Positions 1 through 8,867 are shown, counted from the first letter of the stretch. The stretch is 54,807 bases of DNA from Chloroflexota bacterium (GCA_027625225.1 JAQBWG010000001.1:1-54807), one strand, 5' to 3'. Notes: a model not told the origin generated them from the sequence alone. Translations and numbers: made by a program.

Positions 1-85
1 AGGCCAAAATCACTGCCAGCGGGTTCCCCGCGTACGGTGTCTTGGTAAACACGTCAACGTGTCGAAACTCACGCCACTTCACCAT
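1..85 (-). CDS. PhzF-family isomerase/epimerase, N-terminal fragment (cut by window edge)
   Basis: Only the first 28 residues are inside the window. The start is ATG at 85-83, and a good ribosome site (GAGGAG, complement of 92-97) lies six bases upstream. The peptide contains FRHVDVFTKTPYAGNPLAV, which matches the opening beta strand and the GNPLAV signature of the PhzF (phenazine biosynthesis-like) family. Family members are diaminopimelate-epimerase-fold isomerases, mostly of unknown substrate. The frame is open to base 1. The gene diverges from the cupin gene at 162, so bases 86-161 probably hold both promoters. The family assignment is fairly secure from the signature; the substrate cannot be told. 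Confidence 0.8.
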   Translation of the reverse strand, partial: MVKWREFRHVDVFTKTPYAGNPLAVILA

Positions 86-161
86 GCCATGCTCCTCGGT
101 TATTCGTTCGCTGTGTATGATGACACACTAATCGAAATTCGTGCCGTGGCGAGGTGAATAC

Positions 162-509
162 ATGTCAAAACTCGAAGTCCGAGATCTCAGGCAACCAGAC
201 AAATCTGATTCATTTCCCAAGCGAAAAGTCGAAGTCACCCACCTTGATGGACGCGACGTTGTCCGCTTCGTACTGGAGCCGGGATGGAAGTGGTCGGAGC
301 ACGTCGGCGCCGCTACGAACACAAAACTCTGCCCCAAAGAGCATATCGGCTACCATCTGTCTGGACGCCTGTATGTCCAGACGGCTGATGGCGCGGAGTC
401 GTTTATCGAGGCAGGACAGGTGGCGTATATACCCGCAGAGCACGAAGCATGGGTAGTGGGAGACGAACCGGTCGTAGTCGTAGACTGGACGGCCTGGTCA
501 GTCGGCTAG
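162..509 (+). CDS. Small single-domain cupin protein
   Basis: This is a 115-residue protein. I chose ATG 162 over an in-frame GTG at 141 because GAGGTG at 151-156 is well placed for 162. The middle reads as a cupin barrel: the first histidine motif is degenerate (GWKWSEHVGA), followed by EHIGYHLSGRLYVQ and the second motif AGQVAYIPAEHEAWVVG with a retained His. Such small cupins bind a metal or small ligand and have very varied roles; nothing here identifies a substrate. It ends with VVVDWTAWSVG, which resembles the C-terminus of other stand-alone cupins. It converges on prmC, and the two stop codons overlap by four bases, so there is no room for a terminator between them. Confidence 0.75.
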   Translation: MSKLEVRDLRQPDKSDSFPKRKVEVTHLDGRDVVRFVLEPGWKWSEHVGAATNTKLCPKEHIGYHLSGRLYVQTADGAESFIEAGQVAYIPAEHEAWVVGDEPVVVVDWTAWSVG

Positions 510-1348
510 CTGACCACAATCACCCGCGGCAGCTTAAGCAAATCCCGCTCGAAGGAGACGTCTCGCTCCGGGAAAGCCTCGTGTGCAATCTCCATCGCCT
601 CTTCGACCTGCTCCGGAGACAATTCAAACATCAGTCTGCCGTTCGGTTGCAACTTCTCTTGGACTTGGCCCAATAACCGGCGAATCACATCCAAGCCATC
701 CGGCCCGCCATCCAACGCCATTCGGGGCTCGCGCTGCACGTCGCTCGGCAGGGTTGCCAGTTGTACTGACGGGATATACGGCGGATTGGACACAATGATG
801 TCCAGCTTCCCGGTTACCGTCGAAAGCAAATCCCCCTGCATTAGTCGAACCCTATCCGCCACTCCATACCGCTCGCAGTTGCGTTGAGCCACATCCAAAG
901 CATCCTGGCTAACGTCAGTCGCATACACCGTCGCAAGCGACAGACGAGAAGCCAGGGCAATGGCAATCGCACCGCTACCCGTCCCCACATCGGCGATGAC
1001 TGGCCGCGTCAGTCCCATGTCCGTTACGGCCATCAACGTCAAATCAACCAGTAGTTCCGTTTCCTGCCGCGGTACCAGCACCTGCGAATCCACCATAAAG
1101 TCCAGCCCATAAAACTCTCGTATACCTGTGATGTACGGCAACGGCTCACCGGCTAAACGGCGTTCGGCAAGGTGGCGCACACGTTCCGCATGCTCAAACG
1201 GTACCTCGGTTTGCAGTTCGGAAAAAAATCCGACCCTGTCCATCTCAAGCGCTTGCCGGTGTAACACCTCGGCCTCCAGCGACGCATCCTCCACACCCAT
1301 CAAGCTCAGACGGTCGCGTACCGACACCCACGACTCGGCCAGCTTCAC
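506..1348 (-). CDS. prmC: Peptide chain release factor N5-glutamine methyltransferase PrmC (HemK)
   Basis: The 280-residue protein has the usual two-part build: a helical N-terminal substrate domain (about residues 1-90) and a Rossmann methyltransferase domain. The SAM loop is VIADVGTGSGAIAIALA and the catalytic motif NPPY is present in IIVSNPPYIPSVQ. The family methylates the glutamine of the GGQ motif in RF1 and RF2 using S-adenosylmethionine. The gene overlaps the end of prfA by four bases (ATGA arrangement), so enzyme and substrate are translationally coupled, an arrangement that is common in bacteria. Length and motifs are normal for the family. Confidence 0.96.
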   Translation of the reverse strand: MKLAESWVSVRDRLSLMGVEDASLEAEVLHRQALEMDRVGFFSELQTEVPFEHAERVRHLAERRLAGEPLPYITGIREFYGLDFMVDSQVLVPRQETELLVDLTLMAVTDMGLTRPVIADVGTGSGAIAIALASRLSLATVYATDVSQDALDVAQRNCERYGVADRVRLMQGDLLSTVTGKLDIIVSNPPYIPSVQLATLPSDVQREPRMALDGGPDGLDVIRRLLGQVQEKLQPNGRLMFELSPEQVEEAMEIAHEAFPERDVSFERDLLKLPRVIVVS

Positions 1349-2415
1349 AGCCCAGCTTCCTGTAGTCTTGTCCGACGTTCCTCGGCCATTAGCGCCTCGA
1401 CAAAAGCGTCAATATCGCCCTCCAGCACGGCGGGAAGGCTATGGCTGGTCATATCTACTCGATGGTCCGTCACCCGATTCTGGGGAAAATTATACGTACG
1501 CACCCGCTCGGAACGGTCGCCCGTTCCGATTTGCGACCGCCGCTCCTGGCTGATTTCCTGCTGCTGCTCCTCAATTTTTCGGGCAAGTACTCGTGCCCGC
1601 AGCACCGCCATCGCCTTCTCTTTGTTCTTGAGTTGGGAGCGCTCGTCCTGACAGATGGCTACGATACCCGTGGGCTTGTGAGTGATTCGTATCGCCGTCG
1701 CAACCTTCTGTACGTTCTGTCCACCGTGTCCACCGGCGTGAAAGACGTCTATCTCCAAATCCTCGGCACTGATATCCACATCCACCTCTTCCGCTTCAGG
1801 AAGCACCGCCACCGTCGCCGCCGAAGTATGGATGCGTCCGCTCGTCTCCGTTGCCGGAACCCGCTGCACGCGGTGAACACCACTTTCGTGTTTCAGTTTG
1901 CTAAATGCCCCATCGCCCTTGATGAGGAATACAACCTCTTTGATTGAACCGATGCCGCTCTCGTTGTTATCAATCATTTCGGCCTTCCACCCCATTCGCT
2001 GAGCGTATCGGGCGTACATCCTGAACAGGTCGGCGGCGAACAGACCGGCCTCATCACCACCGGTGCCGGCTCGAATCTCCACGATGACGTTCTTGTCGTC
2101 GTTGGGGTCACGTGGCACCAGCGCAATTCTCAACTCATCCTCGAGTTTCGTCTTTCGCTCTTCCAGTTCGCCCAGTTCTTCTTTAGCCATAGCGGCCAGT
2201 TCTTTGTCTTCCTCAGCCTGGATGATGGTCTTCGCCTCAGCTATCTCCTTGTTGACCTGACGCAATTCCGCAGCCACCGAAGCCCACGCCTTCAACGAGC
2301 CGTGTTCCTTCAGCAACTTCTGCATATGGGCATAATCGGAGGCAATCTCCGGCTGTGCCAGCAGGCCTTCAATTTCCTCGAAGCGTTCCAGTATTTCAGA
2401 GGCACGGTCTAACAC
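1345..2415 (-). CDS. prfA: Peptide chain release factor 1 (RF1)
   Basis: This 356-residue class I release factor recognises UAA and UAG and triggers peptidyl-tRNA hydrolysis. It is RF1 rather than RF2 because the anticodon-like tripeptide is PAT (HRVQRVPATETSGRIHTS) instead of SPF. The hydrolysis motif is present as HAGGHGGQNVQK, so the more usual GAGGQ reads GHGGQ here while the GGQ itself is intact. The C-terminal stretch YNFPQNRVTDHR is also conserved. The start is GTG at 2415-2413, with a weak AAGGA upstream. It lies downstream of hisS with a 105-base gap and is followed immediately by prmC. Confidence 0.97.
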   Translation of the reverse strand: MLDRASEILERFEEIEGLLAQPEIASDYAHMQKLLKEHGSLKAWASVAAELRQVNKEIAEAKTIIQAEEDKELAAMAKEELGELEERKTKLEDELRIALVPRDPNDDKNVIVEIRAGTGGDEAGLFAADLFRMYARYAQRMGWKAEMIDNNESGIGSIKEVVFLIKGDGAFSKLKHESGVHRVQRVPATETSGRIHTSAATVAVLPEAEEVDVDISAEDLEIDVFHAGGHGGQNVQKVATAIRITHKPTGIVAICQDERSQLKNKEKAMAVLRARVLARKIEEQQQEISQERRSQIGTGDRSERVRTYNFPQNRVTDHRVDMTSHSLPAVLEGDIDAFVEALMAEERRTRLQEAGL

Positions 2416-2520
2416 GGATACATATCCTTAAGAGGTAATTGCAACGTCTCCCGCATAACGACGCGGCGGACGACACAAATCAAGTATAGCAGAGAGGAAT
2501 TACCCACAAAGGAATTTTGG

Positions 2521-3777
2521 CTAGTGAGCGGAGAGAAGTGTCGAGACCAAATCGTCTCTTCGAACGGAACTTTGTTGACTCGCTGCGAGGTCGCGAAGTT
2601 GGAACTCTCCGCTACGCAACTCGTCCTCACCGATAATGATGACATGGGTGGCCCCGACGCCCGAAGCATACCGCATCTGGCTCTTCAAACTTCGCTCTCC
2701 GGCAACCACAACCGCGGCGACGCCGCCTTGCCTCAACTCCGAGCCCAATCGAACCGCCTCGTTCATCGCCTCGGCCCCCAAGTGAAGCACCGCCACCTTG
2801 ACGTCTCCCTCGGACGGAGCCTCGACCCCTTGCCGGTCAAGGTTCACCAGAATCCGCTCGATACCCATACCGAATCCGATACCGGGCGTCGGATTACCGT
2901 CCAACTCCTCGATAAGCCCGTCATACCTACCGCCGCCAACAATCGTACTTTGCGAACCCTCAACCGGCGGTACGATTTCAAACACCGTGCGGGTGTAATA
3001 ATCGAATCCTCGCACCAGCCTGTTGTCTATCTCGAACGGCAACCCCACCGCATTAAGAAAAGTCTGCAGTTCATCCCAATGTGTCCGGCACGGCTCACAC
3101 AAATGGTCAACCCCGTGAGGCGCCTTTGCAATCACTGGCTGGCACTGCTCGTTCTTACAGTCCAAAAGCCGTAATGGATTTTTTTGCAGTCGTCGCTGGC
3201 AGTCCTCGCAAATGGTGTTTACATGACCATCATAGTAGTCCTGTAACAGCCGCACATACGCCGGGCGGCACTCCTTATCGCCGATGCTATTGATACGCAA
3301 CGCCAGATCGTGTAAGCCTAGCTTTTCCAGCAACCGCCATCCCAGTTCGATGACTTCGGCGTCTATCGCGGCACTGGCGTCGCCGATTGCCTCGATACCG
3401 AACTGATGATGCTGGCGATACCTTCCCGATTGAGGCCGCTCGTAGCGGAATATCGGACAGATGTAATACAGGCGCACCGGCTGGGGCTGGTTGTGCATTC
3501 CATGTTCGATATACGCACGACACACCGACGCCGTCCCCTCCGGACGCAGCGTCAACAAGTCGTTCCCCCGGTCCTCGAAGGTATACGTCTCCTTCTCGAC
3601 GATGTCCGTAACCTCGCCGATACCCCGTACGAACAGCTTGGAATCCTCAAAGAGCGGCGTATCTATACGGCCATAACCAAAACTCTCTGCGACCTGGCGT
3701 GCGGCCTCCGTGACGTGTCGCCAGCGCTTCTGGTCAGCAGGAAGTATATCTGTGGTGCCTCTGGGAGCGCGAAACAT
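2521..3777 (-). CDS. hisS: Histidyl-tRNA synthetase
   Basis: This 418-residue class II aminoacyl-tRNA synthetase attaches histidine to tRNA-His. The N-terminus MFRAPRGTTDILP is typical. Motif 2 appears in RLYYICPIFRYERPQSGR, the HisA signature in LVRGFDYYTRTVFE, and motif 3 in TPGIGFGMGIERIL. A C-terminal anticodon-binding domain (about residues 325-418) contains VVVAGERSLKSQMRYASG. The ATG at 3777 follows a GAGGG ribosome site. It is the first gene of a minus-strand cluster with prfA and prmC. The length is normal and no feature is unusual. Confidence 0.97.
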   Translation of the reverse strand: MFRAPRGTTDILPADQKRWRHVTEAARQVAESFGYGRIDTPLFEDSKLFVRGIGEVTDIVEKETYTFEDRGNDLLTLRPEGTASVCRAYIEHGMHNQPQPVRLYYICPIFRYERPQSGRYRQHHQFGIEAIGDASAAIDAEVIELGWRLLEKLGLHDLALRINSIGDKECRPAYVRLLQDYYDGHVNTICEDCQRRLQKNPLRLLDCKNEQCQPVIAKAPHGVDHLCEPCRTHWDELQTFLNAVGLPFEIDNRLVRGFDYYTRTVFEIVPPVEGSQSTIVGGGRYDGLIEELDGNPTPGIGFGMGIERILVNLDRQGVEAPSEGDVKVAVLHLGAEAMNEAVRLGSELRQGGVAAVVVAGERSLKSQMRYASGVGATHVIIIGEDELRSGEFQLRDLAASQQSSVRRDDLVSTLLSAH

Positions 3778-3828
3778 TACATAACCCTCTATTCGACGAT
3801 ACCCAAAACTCGAAAGATAGTGAACTGC

Positions 3829-4812
3829 TTATAGTTGTCCGAGATGCACGACTGCATCGCCTCTATTCACGAGAGGATTGCGGGTTAAGCCTATGATAAT
3901 CCCATCGAACTTCGCGCGTACCGAGCGCTTCGAATCCCCAAACACGTCAGAAATGATTCCTATTTGAGTCCCCTTGACAACCTGGTCGCCAAGTCCCTTT
4001 GAAAGCCTTAACAGACCGCCGCGTCCCGCCCGTAGCCACGTACTTTTTGCTATCTCGATTGGCTGCCGTTCCGGTAATTTCTTCTCGTATTCGTACATGT
4101 CCAGATGCTTCAACACCTGGAACACCCCTGCTACACCGTCCCGTATGGCGGGCTGGTCCAGTCGCAACGCCTCTCCGGCCTCGTACAAAAGCACCTTCGC
4201 CCCGCGTCGTGTTGCGGCCTCTCGAAGCGAACCGTCCCGTATCCGCGCATGCACCATAACTGGAGCTCCAAAAGCGATAGCCGCTTGACGAACGTCATCA
4301 TCGGTTAGATCCGCCCGGATTTGTGGAAGATTCGTGCGGTGGTCCGAACCCGTATGGAGATCAATCAAATACTCCGCCTGGGTTATGACATCCCGCATGA
4401 ACAGATAGGCGATTCGAGCCGCAAGCGAACCTTCGGGAGATCCCGGGAATGAGCGGTTCAGGTCTCGCCGGTCGGGTAAATAACGGGACTGCTGGATGAA
4501 CCCGAAGATGTTCACGATCGGAACGGCTACTATTGACCCGCGTAGCTTTCGGGCATCTACCTGCGAAAGCACCTGCCTGATGATTTCCACGCCGCTGACT
4601 TCATCCCCATGAATCCCGGCACAAAGCACGAGCCTGCGCCCATCGTATTTGCCATTAACCAGGGCAACCGGCAACGACACCCACGTATCCGTGGGCAGCC
4701 TAGCGACATCAATCTCGCCTTTGATTATCTTTCCAGGGAGCGCATGAAGCTGCCCAACCTGGAGCGCTGAAGTGCTCCGTTTAGCCTTTACCGCGGTCAC
4801 GCGTCTTCCCAC
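3829..4812 (-). CDS. Succinylglutamate desuccinylase/aspartoacylase-type zinc deacylase
   Basis: The protein has 327 residues. It shows the zinc-site motif GIHGDEVSGVE (His and Glu ligands), the third zinc histidine in LIDLHTGSDHR and a substrate arginine region in RRDLNRSFPGSPEG, which together mark the AstE/AspA branch of the M14 carboxypeptidase fold. A C-terminal beta domain follows the catalytic part. Family members remove N-acyl groups from amino acids or peptides. The start is uncertain: GTG 4812 and GTG 4800 both have plausible ribosome sites. The gene overlaps the end of the RimK gene by 32 bases and is the last of three co-directed genes. I infer that it acts on the product of the RimK ligase or its partner protease; the true substrate is unknown. 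Confidence 0.85.
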   Translation of the reverse strand: MGRRVTAVKAKRSTSALQVGQLHALPGKIIKGEIDVARLPTDTWVSLPVALVNGKYDGRRLVLCAGIHGDEVSGVEIIRQVLSQVDARKLRGSIVAVPIVNIFGFIQQSRYLPDRRDLNRSFPGSPEGSLAARIAYLFMRDVITQAEYLIDLHTGSDHRTNLPQIRADLTDDDVRQAAIAFGAPVMVHARIRDGSLREAATRRGAKVLLYEAGEALRLDQPAIRDGVAGVFQVLKHLDMYEYEKKLPERQPIEIAKSTWLRAGRGGLLRLSKGLGDQVVKGTQIGIISDVFGDSKRSVRAKFDGIIIGLTRNPLVNRGDAVVHLGQL

Positions 4813-5683
4813 TGGGCGCCTCTTTTTCGAGGTATTTGATAACTTCAGTAGCTACATCCACTCCCGTCGCGGCCTCGATGCCTTCTAGGCCCGGCGAAGA
4901 GTTGACTTCCATCACCACCGGCCCGTGATTCGAGCGCAGCATATCCACACCGGCAACACCCAGTCCCATAGATTTCGCGGCCCGGCGGGCCACGCTCCGC
5001 TCCTCTGCCGTCAGTTTAATAGCCTCTGCACTCCCTCCACGATGGATATTCGACCGGAATTCCCCCGGTTGCGCCTGCCGCCGTATAGCGGCGACAACTT
5101 TATTATTCACTACGAAAGTCCTTATATCCGCACCGCCGGCTTCCTTTATGTACTCCTGCACCAAAATGTTCGCGTCCAGACCGATGAACGCCTCAATCAC
5201 CGATTCCGCCGCCTTCCGCGTCTCAGCCAGTACCACACCGATGCCCTGAGTACCCTGCAATAGCTTGATAACCAGGGGCGCTCCTCCGACGATATTGATA
5301 AGTCCTTCAACATCCTTCGTAGAGTTGGCAAACCCTGTAACCGGGAGGCCGATACCGTCCCGGGACAGCAATTGAAGCGAACGCAACTTATCTCGCGAAC
5401 GTGTGATGGCCTGAGATTCGTTGGCAGGGAAAATCCCCATCATCTCGAACTGCCGCACAACCGCTGCGCCATAAAACGTATGAGACGCACCGATCCGTGG
5501 AATAATCGCGTCGAACGTCATCTGTTCGCCCTGAAAAATGACCGACGGCCTGTGTGAAGTGATGTTCATATAACATCGCAGGTAATCCACTACCCGAACA
5601 TCATGCCCTCGTGCCTCGCCCGCCTCTCTAAGACGACTCGTAGAGTAAAGGGAAGCCTTTCGTGACAATATGCCTATTTGCAT
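4781..5683 (-). CDS. rimK: RimK-family ATP-grasp alpha-L-glutamate ligase
   Basis: The 300-residue protein begins with MQIGILSR and has the ATP-grasp fold: the phosphate loop region LLQGTQGIGVVLAE, the DIRTFVVNNKVVAAI strand and the metal-binding VVMEVNSSPGLEGIE. RimK enzymes add glutamate to the C-terminus of ribosomal protein S6 or make short poly-glutamate chains; relatives act on other acceptors. A very strong ribosome site (AGGAGGT) precedes ATG 5683. It sits between a RimB-like protease gene and an AstE-like deacylase gene on the same strand, which is a recurrent RimK neighbourhood. The assignment to the family is secure; the acceptor is inferred. Confidence 0.9.
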   Translation of the reverse strand: MQIGILSRKASLYSTSRLREAGEARGHDVRVVDYLRCYMNITSHRPSVIFQGEQMTFDAIIPRIGASHTFYGAAVVRQFEMMGIFPANESQAITRSRDKLRSLQLLSRDGIGLPVTGFANSTKDVEGLINIVGGAPLVIKLLQGTQGIGVVLAETRKAAESVIEAFIGLDANILVQEYIKEAGGADIRTFVVNNKVVAAIRRQAQPGEFRSNIHRGGSAEAIKLTAEERSVARRAAKSMGLGVAGVDMLRSNHGPVVMEVNSSPGLEGIEAATGVDVATEVIKYLEKEAPSGKTRDRGKG

Positions 5684-5711
5684 GACACACCTCCTGTTAG
5701 AGCATCCGCGC

Positions 5712-6140
5712 TCAACTCGATACCTCCCCGTTTGTGAATGACCGACTCGGATCCACCACGAATCGCCCCTTCACTGCTTGCCTCCCAAGCAACATCCGAA
5801 ATCCCATGGCATCCCTTCGCGCCAGCGTCACTTCCACCCGCCACCGTCGGTTCTTCAGGCGAATGGTCGTCTTGATAACCGGCCTTATTTCAGCCTTACC
5901 GCTGGATGAACGAACCTTTCGATATCCTATCAGAGGTGCCTCAACCGTGACCGAAGTACGGGAATCGTCCTGCATCGGCTTAACCTTAAACCGCAGAAAC
6001 ACCTTCTCACCTGAACGAAACTCAGTCACATCAAAAGCATGGAGGGACGATGTCCGAGCACCTGTATCAATCTTGGCCTTAATGGCCTTGATTCCAAATT
6101 TTGGAAGGGAAATCCATTCCCTCCAGCCTATAACCGGCAA
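5712..6140 (-). CDS. RimB-like retropepsin-type protease (ATP-dependent zinc protease family)
   Basis: The 142-residue protein begins with IGWREWISLPKFGI and has the signature KAKIDTGARTSSLHA, a DTGA aspartyl-protease-like loop. This is characteristic of the family paired with RimK (Pfam name Zn_protease; called RimB in Pseudomonas). LLGRQAVKGRFVVDPSRSF is the conserved C-terminal loop. The start is TTG at 6140-6138 with no clear ribosome site; no better in-frame start exists upstream and the domain begins right at this codon. Family work links it to RimK-dependent modification, as a protease removing or trimming poly-glutamate tails; here that is inferred from context. It is the first gene of the three-gene unit and diverges from rel. 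Confidence 0.85.
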   Translation of the reverse strand: MPVIGWREWISLPKFGIKAIKAKIDTGARTSSLHAFDVTEFRSGEKVFLRFKVKPMQDDSRTSVTVEAPLIGYRKVRSSSGKAEIRPVIKTTIRLKNRRWRVEVTLARRDAMGFRMLLGRQAVKGRFVVDPSRSFTNGEVSS

Positions 6141-6276
6141 CTGCGTATCAGATATGTTTGTAGTCAGCGGTAATATCCAGCAAGCGCATTACAACGCGGA
6201 ATCAGTCCTAACTGAAGCATAGCACACCCTATAACCGCCCTAAGATGCTTGCTAAGCCGAACTAGTCGCGAAGTTA

Positions 6277-6288
6277 TATACTTATACT
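6277..6288 (+). promoter_or_regulatory. Candidate -10 elements for rel, very close to the start codon
   Basis: The stretch contains TATACT twice in tandem (6277-6282 and 6283-6288), only 10 and 4 bases before ATG 6293. No Shine-Dalgarno sequence precedes the ATG, and no convincing -35 box is visible 16-18 bases upstream. A transcript from either box would be leaderless or almost so. It is a candidate only. The rest of 6141-6276 is the divergent region shared with the RimB-like gene, and I see no other element in it. Confidence 0.4.
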
Positions 6289-6292
6289 GCAT

Positions 6293-8512
6293 ATGGATAC
6301 AGTACAGCAGACTACAACACCCGTAGCTACAACCGACGACGCCAAACGTGTCGACGAATTGCTGGCCAAGGCCCGGAAATATATCCCCGAAGACCGGTTC
6401 GGTATTATCAAAGACGCCTACGCCTACGCCGCCTCGGCACATCAACATCAGGTACGCAAATCCGGCGAGCCCTTCATCGAACACCCTTACCAGACCGCGC
6501 TTTTCCTCGCCGATCTGAAACTGGACCCCAACACCCTCGCCGCTGCCCTGCTCCACGACGTCATGGAAGACTGCGGCGTCAGCTTCGACACCCTGTCGGA
6601 GAAGTTCGGCGACGAAGTTGCCCGCCTCGTGGACGGCGTTACCAAGCTCACCAAAACCGAACTCCAGCGTGCAGAACACATCATCACCGAAGCCGACGAC
6701 GACTCCGTAGACGACGCCCGCTCTGCCAGCATCCGCAAGATGCTCATGTCCATGGCCGAAGACGTCCGTGTCGTCCTCATCAAGCTCGCCGACCGCCTCC
6801 ACAACATGCGCACCCTTAACGCACTGCCATACGAAAAGCGCATCCTTATCGCCCAGGAAACCCTCGACATCTACGCACCGCTCGCCCACCGCCTCGGCAT
6901 CTGGGACATCAAGTGGCGCCTCGAGGACTTATCCTTCCAGCACCTTCACCCCGAAGAGTACAAACACATCTCCATGCGTCTCCACACCAAGCGGGACGAA
7001 CGCGAAAAGTATATCGAGCGTGTACGGGCCACCCTCGAGGAAACCCTGGAAAAGAACGGCATCAAAGCCGAAGTCACCGGTCGCCCCAAACACATCTACA
7101 GCATCTACAAAAAAGCCCGCAAGTACGAAGCCATGGACCGCACTATCGACGACATCTACGACCTATTCGCCCTGCGTGTCCTTGTGCAAAAAGTCGAAGA
7201 AAGCTACGCCGCCCTCGGCATCATCCACACCATGTGGCACCCCATCCCCGGCCAGTTCGACGACTACATCGCCAACCCCAAGGACAACCTCTACCAGTCG
7301 CTTCACACCACCGTTCTCTGCGAGGGCGCATCTCCCGTCGAAGTCCAGATCCGCACCTACGAAATGCACAACCTCGCCGAATACGGCATTGCCGCGCACT
7401 GGCTCTACAAAGAAGGCCGCACCGCCGACCTACCCTTCGAGGAAAAGATGAAGTCGCTCCGCCAGCTCATCGAATGGCAACGTGACGTCTCGGGCGACGA
7501 CGAATTCGTCGAATCCTTCAAAACCGACATCTTCAACAACCAGGTATTTGTCTACACCCCCAAAGGCGAACTCAAAGAGCTTCCCGCCGGAGCCACACCG
7601 CTCGACTTCGCCTTCCGCATCCATACCGACGTCGGCGTTCGCTGCATCGGCGGCAAAGTCAACGGAAAGCTCGTTCCTTTGCAGTGCGAACTGCAGAACG
7701 GCGACACCGTCGAAATACTCACCAGCAAAACCGTCCGCGGCCCCAGTCTCGACTGGCTCAACCCCAACCTCGGCTATCTGAAAACCAACTCCGCCCGCTC
7801 CAAAGTCCGGCAGTGGTTCACCAAGCAAGAACGCACAACCAACCTCCAGCGCGGCAAAGAAATCTTCGCCCGCCAGATTCGTAGGCTTGACACCTCCATG
7901 TCCGAATCGGGCATCACCGAACTCGTCGGTCTCGACTCCGTCGAAGACCTGTTCATCTCCCTGGGCAACGGCACCCTTACCGTAGCCCAACTCGTCACCA
8001 AGCTCTTTCCTCAGCAAGAATCGAAACCCGAGGCTGCACCGACCCCGATCGATCGTAAAAGCCTGTCATCATCCGGCATCGAAGTGCTCGGCGTCGGAGA
8101 CATGCTCACCCGGCTCGCACGTTGCTGCAGGCCTATACAGGGCGAAAAAATCCTCGGCTATATCACCCGCAGTCGCGGCGTCACCGTCCATCGCGCCAAT
8201 TGCGCCAACATAGCTGTCGAAGCCGAAAAAGAGCCTGAGCGCATGATTCAGGTGGACTGGGGCAAGAGCCAGAGCCTCTACCCCGTCACCATAAAGCTCG
8301 AAGCCTACGACAGAGTTGGCCTTTTGAGAGACGTTACGTCGCTTGTCTCCGAAGAGCGTGTTAATATAGCATCGTGTGTGACCGAAGAGGTGGAGGACAA
8401 GAGTTTCGTCACCCTCACGGTCTACATCAATGGCATCCACCAGCTCAATAAACTATTTGCCAAGCTGGAAGGTATACGTGGGGTCATGAGCGTCGCCAGA
8501 GCGACAGCCTAG
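6293..8512 (+). CDS. rel: Rel/SpoT-type (p)ppGpp synthetase-hydrolase
   Basis: The 739-residue protein has the full long-RSH order: HD hydrolase domain (about 30-200), synthetase domain (about 235-380), TGS domain (about 405-465), a zinc-finger/helical region with RLARCCRPI, and a C-terminal ACT domain (about 665-739). Hydrolase residues look intact: HQHQVRKSGEPFIEHP, LLHDVMED at 87-93 and LADRLHNMRTL. Synthetase residues include GRPKHIYSIYKK and YQSLHTTV. The specificity loop reads QFDD (in IPGQFDDYIANPK) instead of the RxKD usual in bifunctional enzymes. It makes and breaks the stringent alarmone. The coding strand is C-rich. rpsT follows 33 bases later. Confidence 0.95.
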   Translation: MDTVQQTTTPVATTDDAKRVDELLAKARKYIPEDRFGIIKDAYAYAASAHQHQVRKSGEPFIEHPYQTALFLADLKLDPNTLAAALLHDVMEDCGVSFDTLSEKFGDEVARLVDGVTKLTKTELQRAEHIITEADDDSVDDARSASIRKMLMSMAEDVRVVLIKLADRLHNMRTLNALPYEKRILIAQETLDIYAPLAHRLGIWDIKWRLEDLSFQHLHPEEYKHISMRLHTKRDEREKYIERVRATLEETLEKNGIKAEVTGRPKHIYSIYKKARKYEAMDRTIDDIYDLFALRVLVQKVEESYAALGIIHTMWHPIPGQFDDYIANPKDNLYQSLHTTVLCEGASPVEVQIRTYEMHNLAEYGIAAHWLYKEGRTADLPFEEKMKSLRQLIEWQRDVSGDDEFVESFKTDIFNNQVFVYTPKGELKELPAGATPLDFAFRIHTDVGVRCIGGKVNGKLVPLQCELQNGDTVEILTSKTVRGPSLDWLNPNLGYLKTNSARSKVRQWFTKQERTTNLQRGKEIFARQIRRLDTSMSESGITELVGLDSVEDLFISLGNGTLTVAQLVTKLFPQQESKPEAAPTPIDRKSLSSSGIEVLGVGDMLTRLARCCRPIQGEKILGYITRSRGVTVHRANCANIAVEAEKEPERMIQVDWGKSQSLYPVTIKLEAYDRVGLLRDVTSLVSEERVNIASCVTEEVEDKSFVTLTVYINGIHQLNKLFAKLEGIRGVMSVARATA

Positions 8513-8545
8513 CCCCGCAAAAGAGACTGAGGAGGACAGAAAACA

Positions 8546-8803
8546 GTGCCTGCACCAATAACCCATCGCGTCAGTGAGCGACGGCGCGAACGAAACCTAC
8601 CCCTGCGAACTAAAGTGAAAACACTTGTAACCAGCACACGCGCTGCCGTCCAGGCGGGCGATGCTGAAGAAGCCGAGGCCAAGGCCAAAGCTGCCATCGT
8701 CGCACTGGACAAAGCCGCCCAAAAAGGCGCACTGCACAAGGGTACCGCCGCCCGCCGCAAGTCCCGCCTTATGAAGCAGCTTAACTCCGTCAAAAAGAGC
8801 TAA
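8546..8803 (+). CDS. rpsT: Small ribosomal subunit protein bS20
   Basis: The 85-residue basic protein begins after GTG at 8546, with GGAGG at 8531-8535 as ribosome site. The sequence has the helical, Lys/Arg-rich build of S20, with RTKVKTLVTSTRAAVQAGD in the first helices and GALHKGTAARRKSRLMKQL in the last, the most diagnostic part. S20 binds 16S rRNA early in assembly of the small subunit. It lies 33 bases after rel and is probably co-transcribed, ending at the strong terminator that follows. Confidence 0.95.
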   Translation: MPAPITHRVSERRRERNLPLRTKVKTLVTSTRAAVQAGDAEEAEAKAKAAIVALDKAAQKGALHKGTAARRKSRLMKQLNSVKKS

Positions 8804-8833
8804 TCAGCCTCCGGGCGACAGATACACGAATCG

Positions 8834-8867
8834 AAAGAGACTCCCTGATGTTCAGGGAGTCTCTTTT
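8834..8867 (+). terminator. Rho-independent terminator after rpsT
   Basis: A perfect 15-bp stem (8834-8848 with 8852-8866) closes a three-base loop TGT and runs into TTTTATT. It ends the rel-rpsT unit. The left arm begins with AAA and the stop codon of the converging hydrolase gene (8866-8868) lies inside the structure, so it may also act weakly on the opposite strand. Confidence 0.92.
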
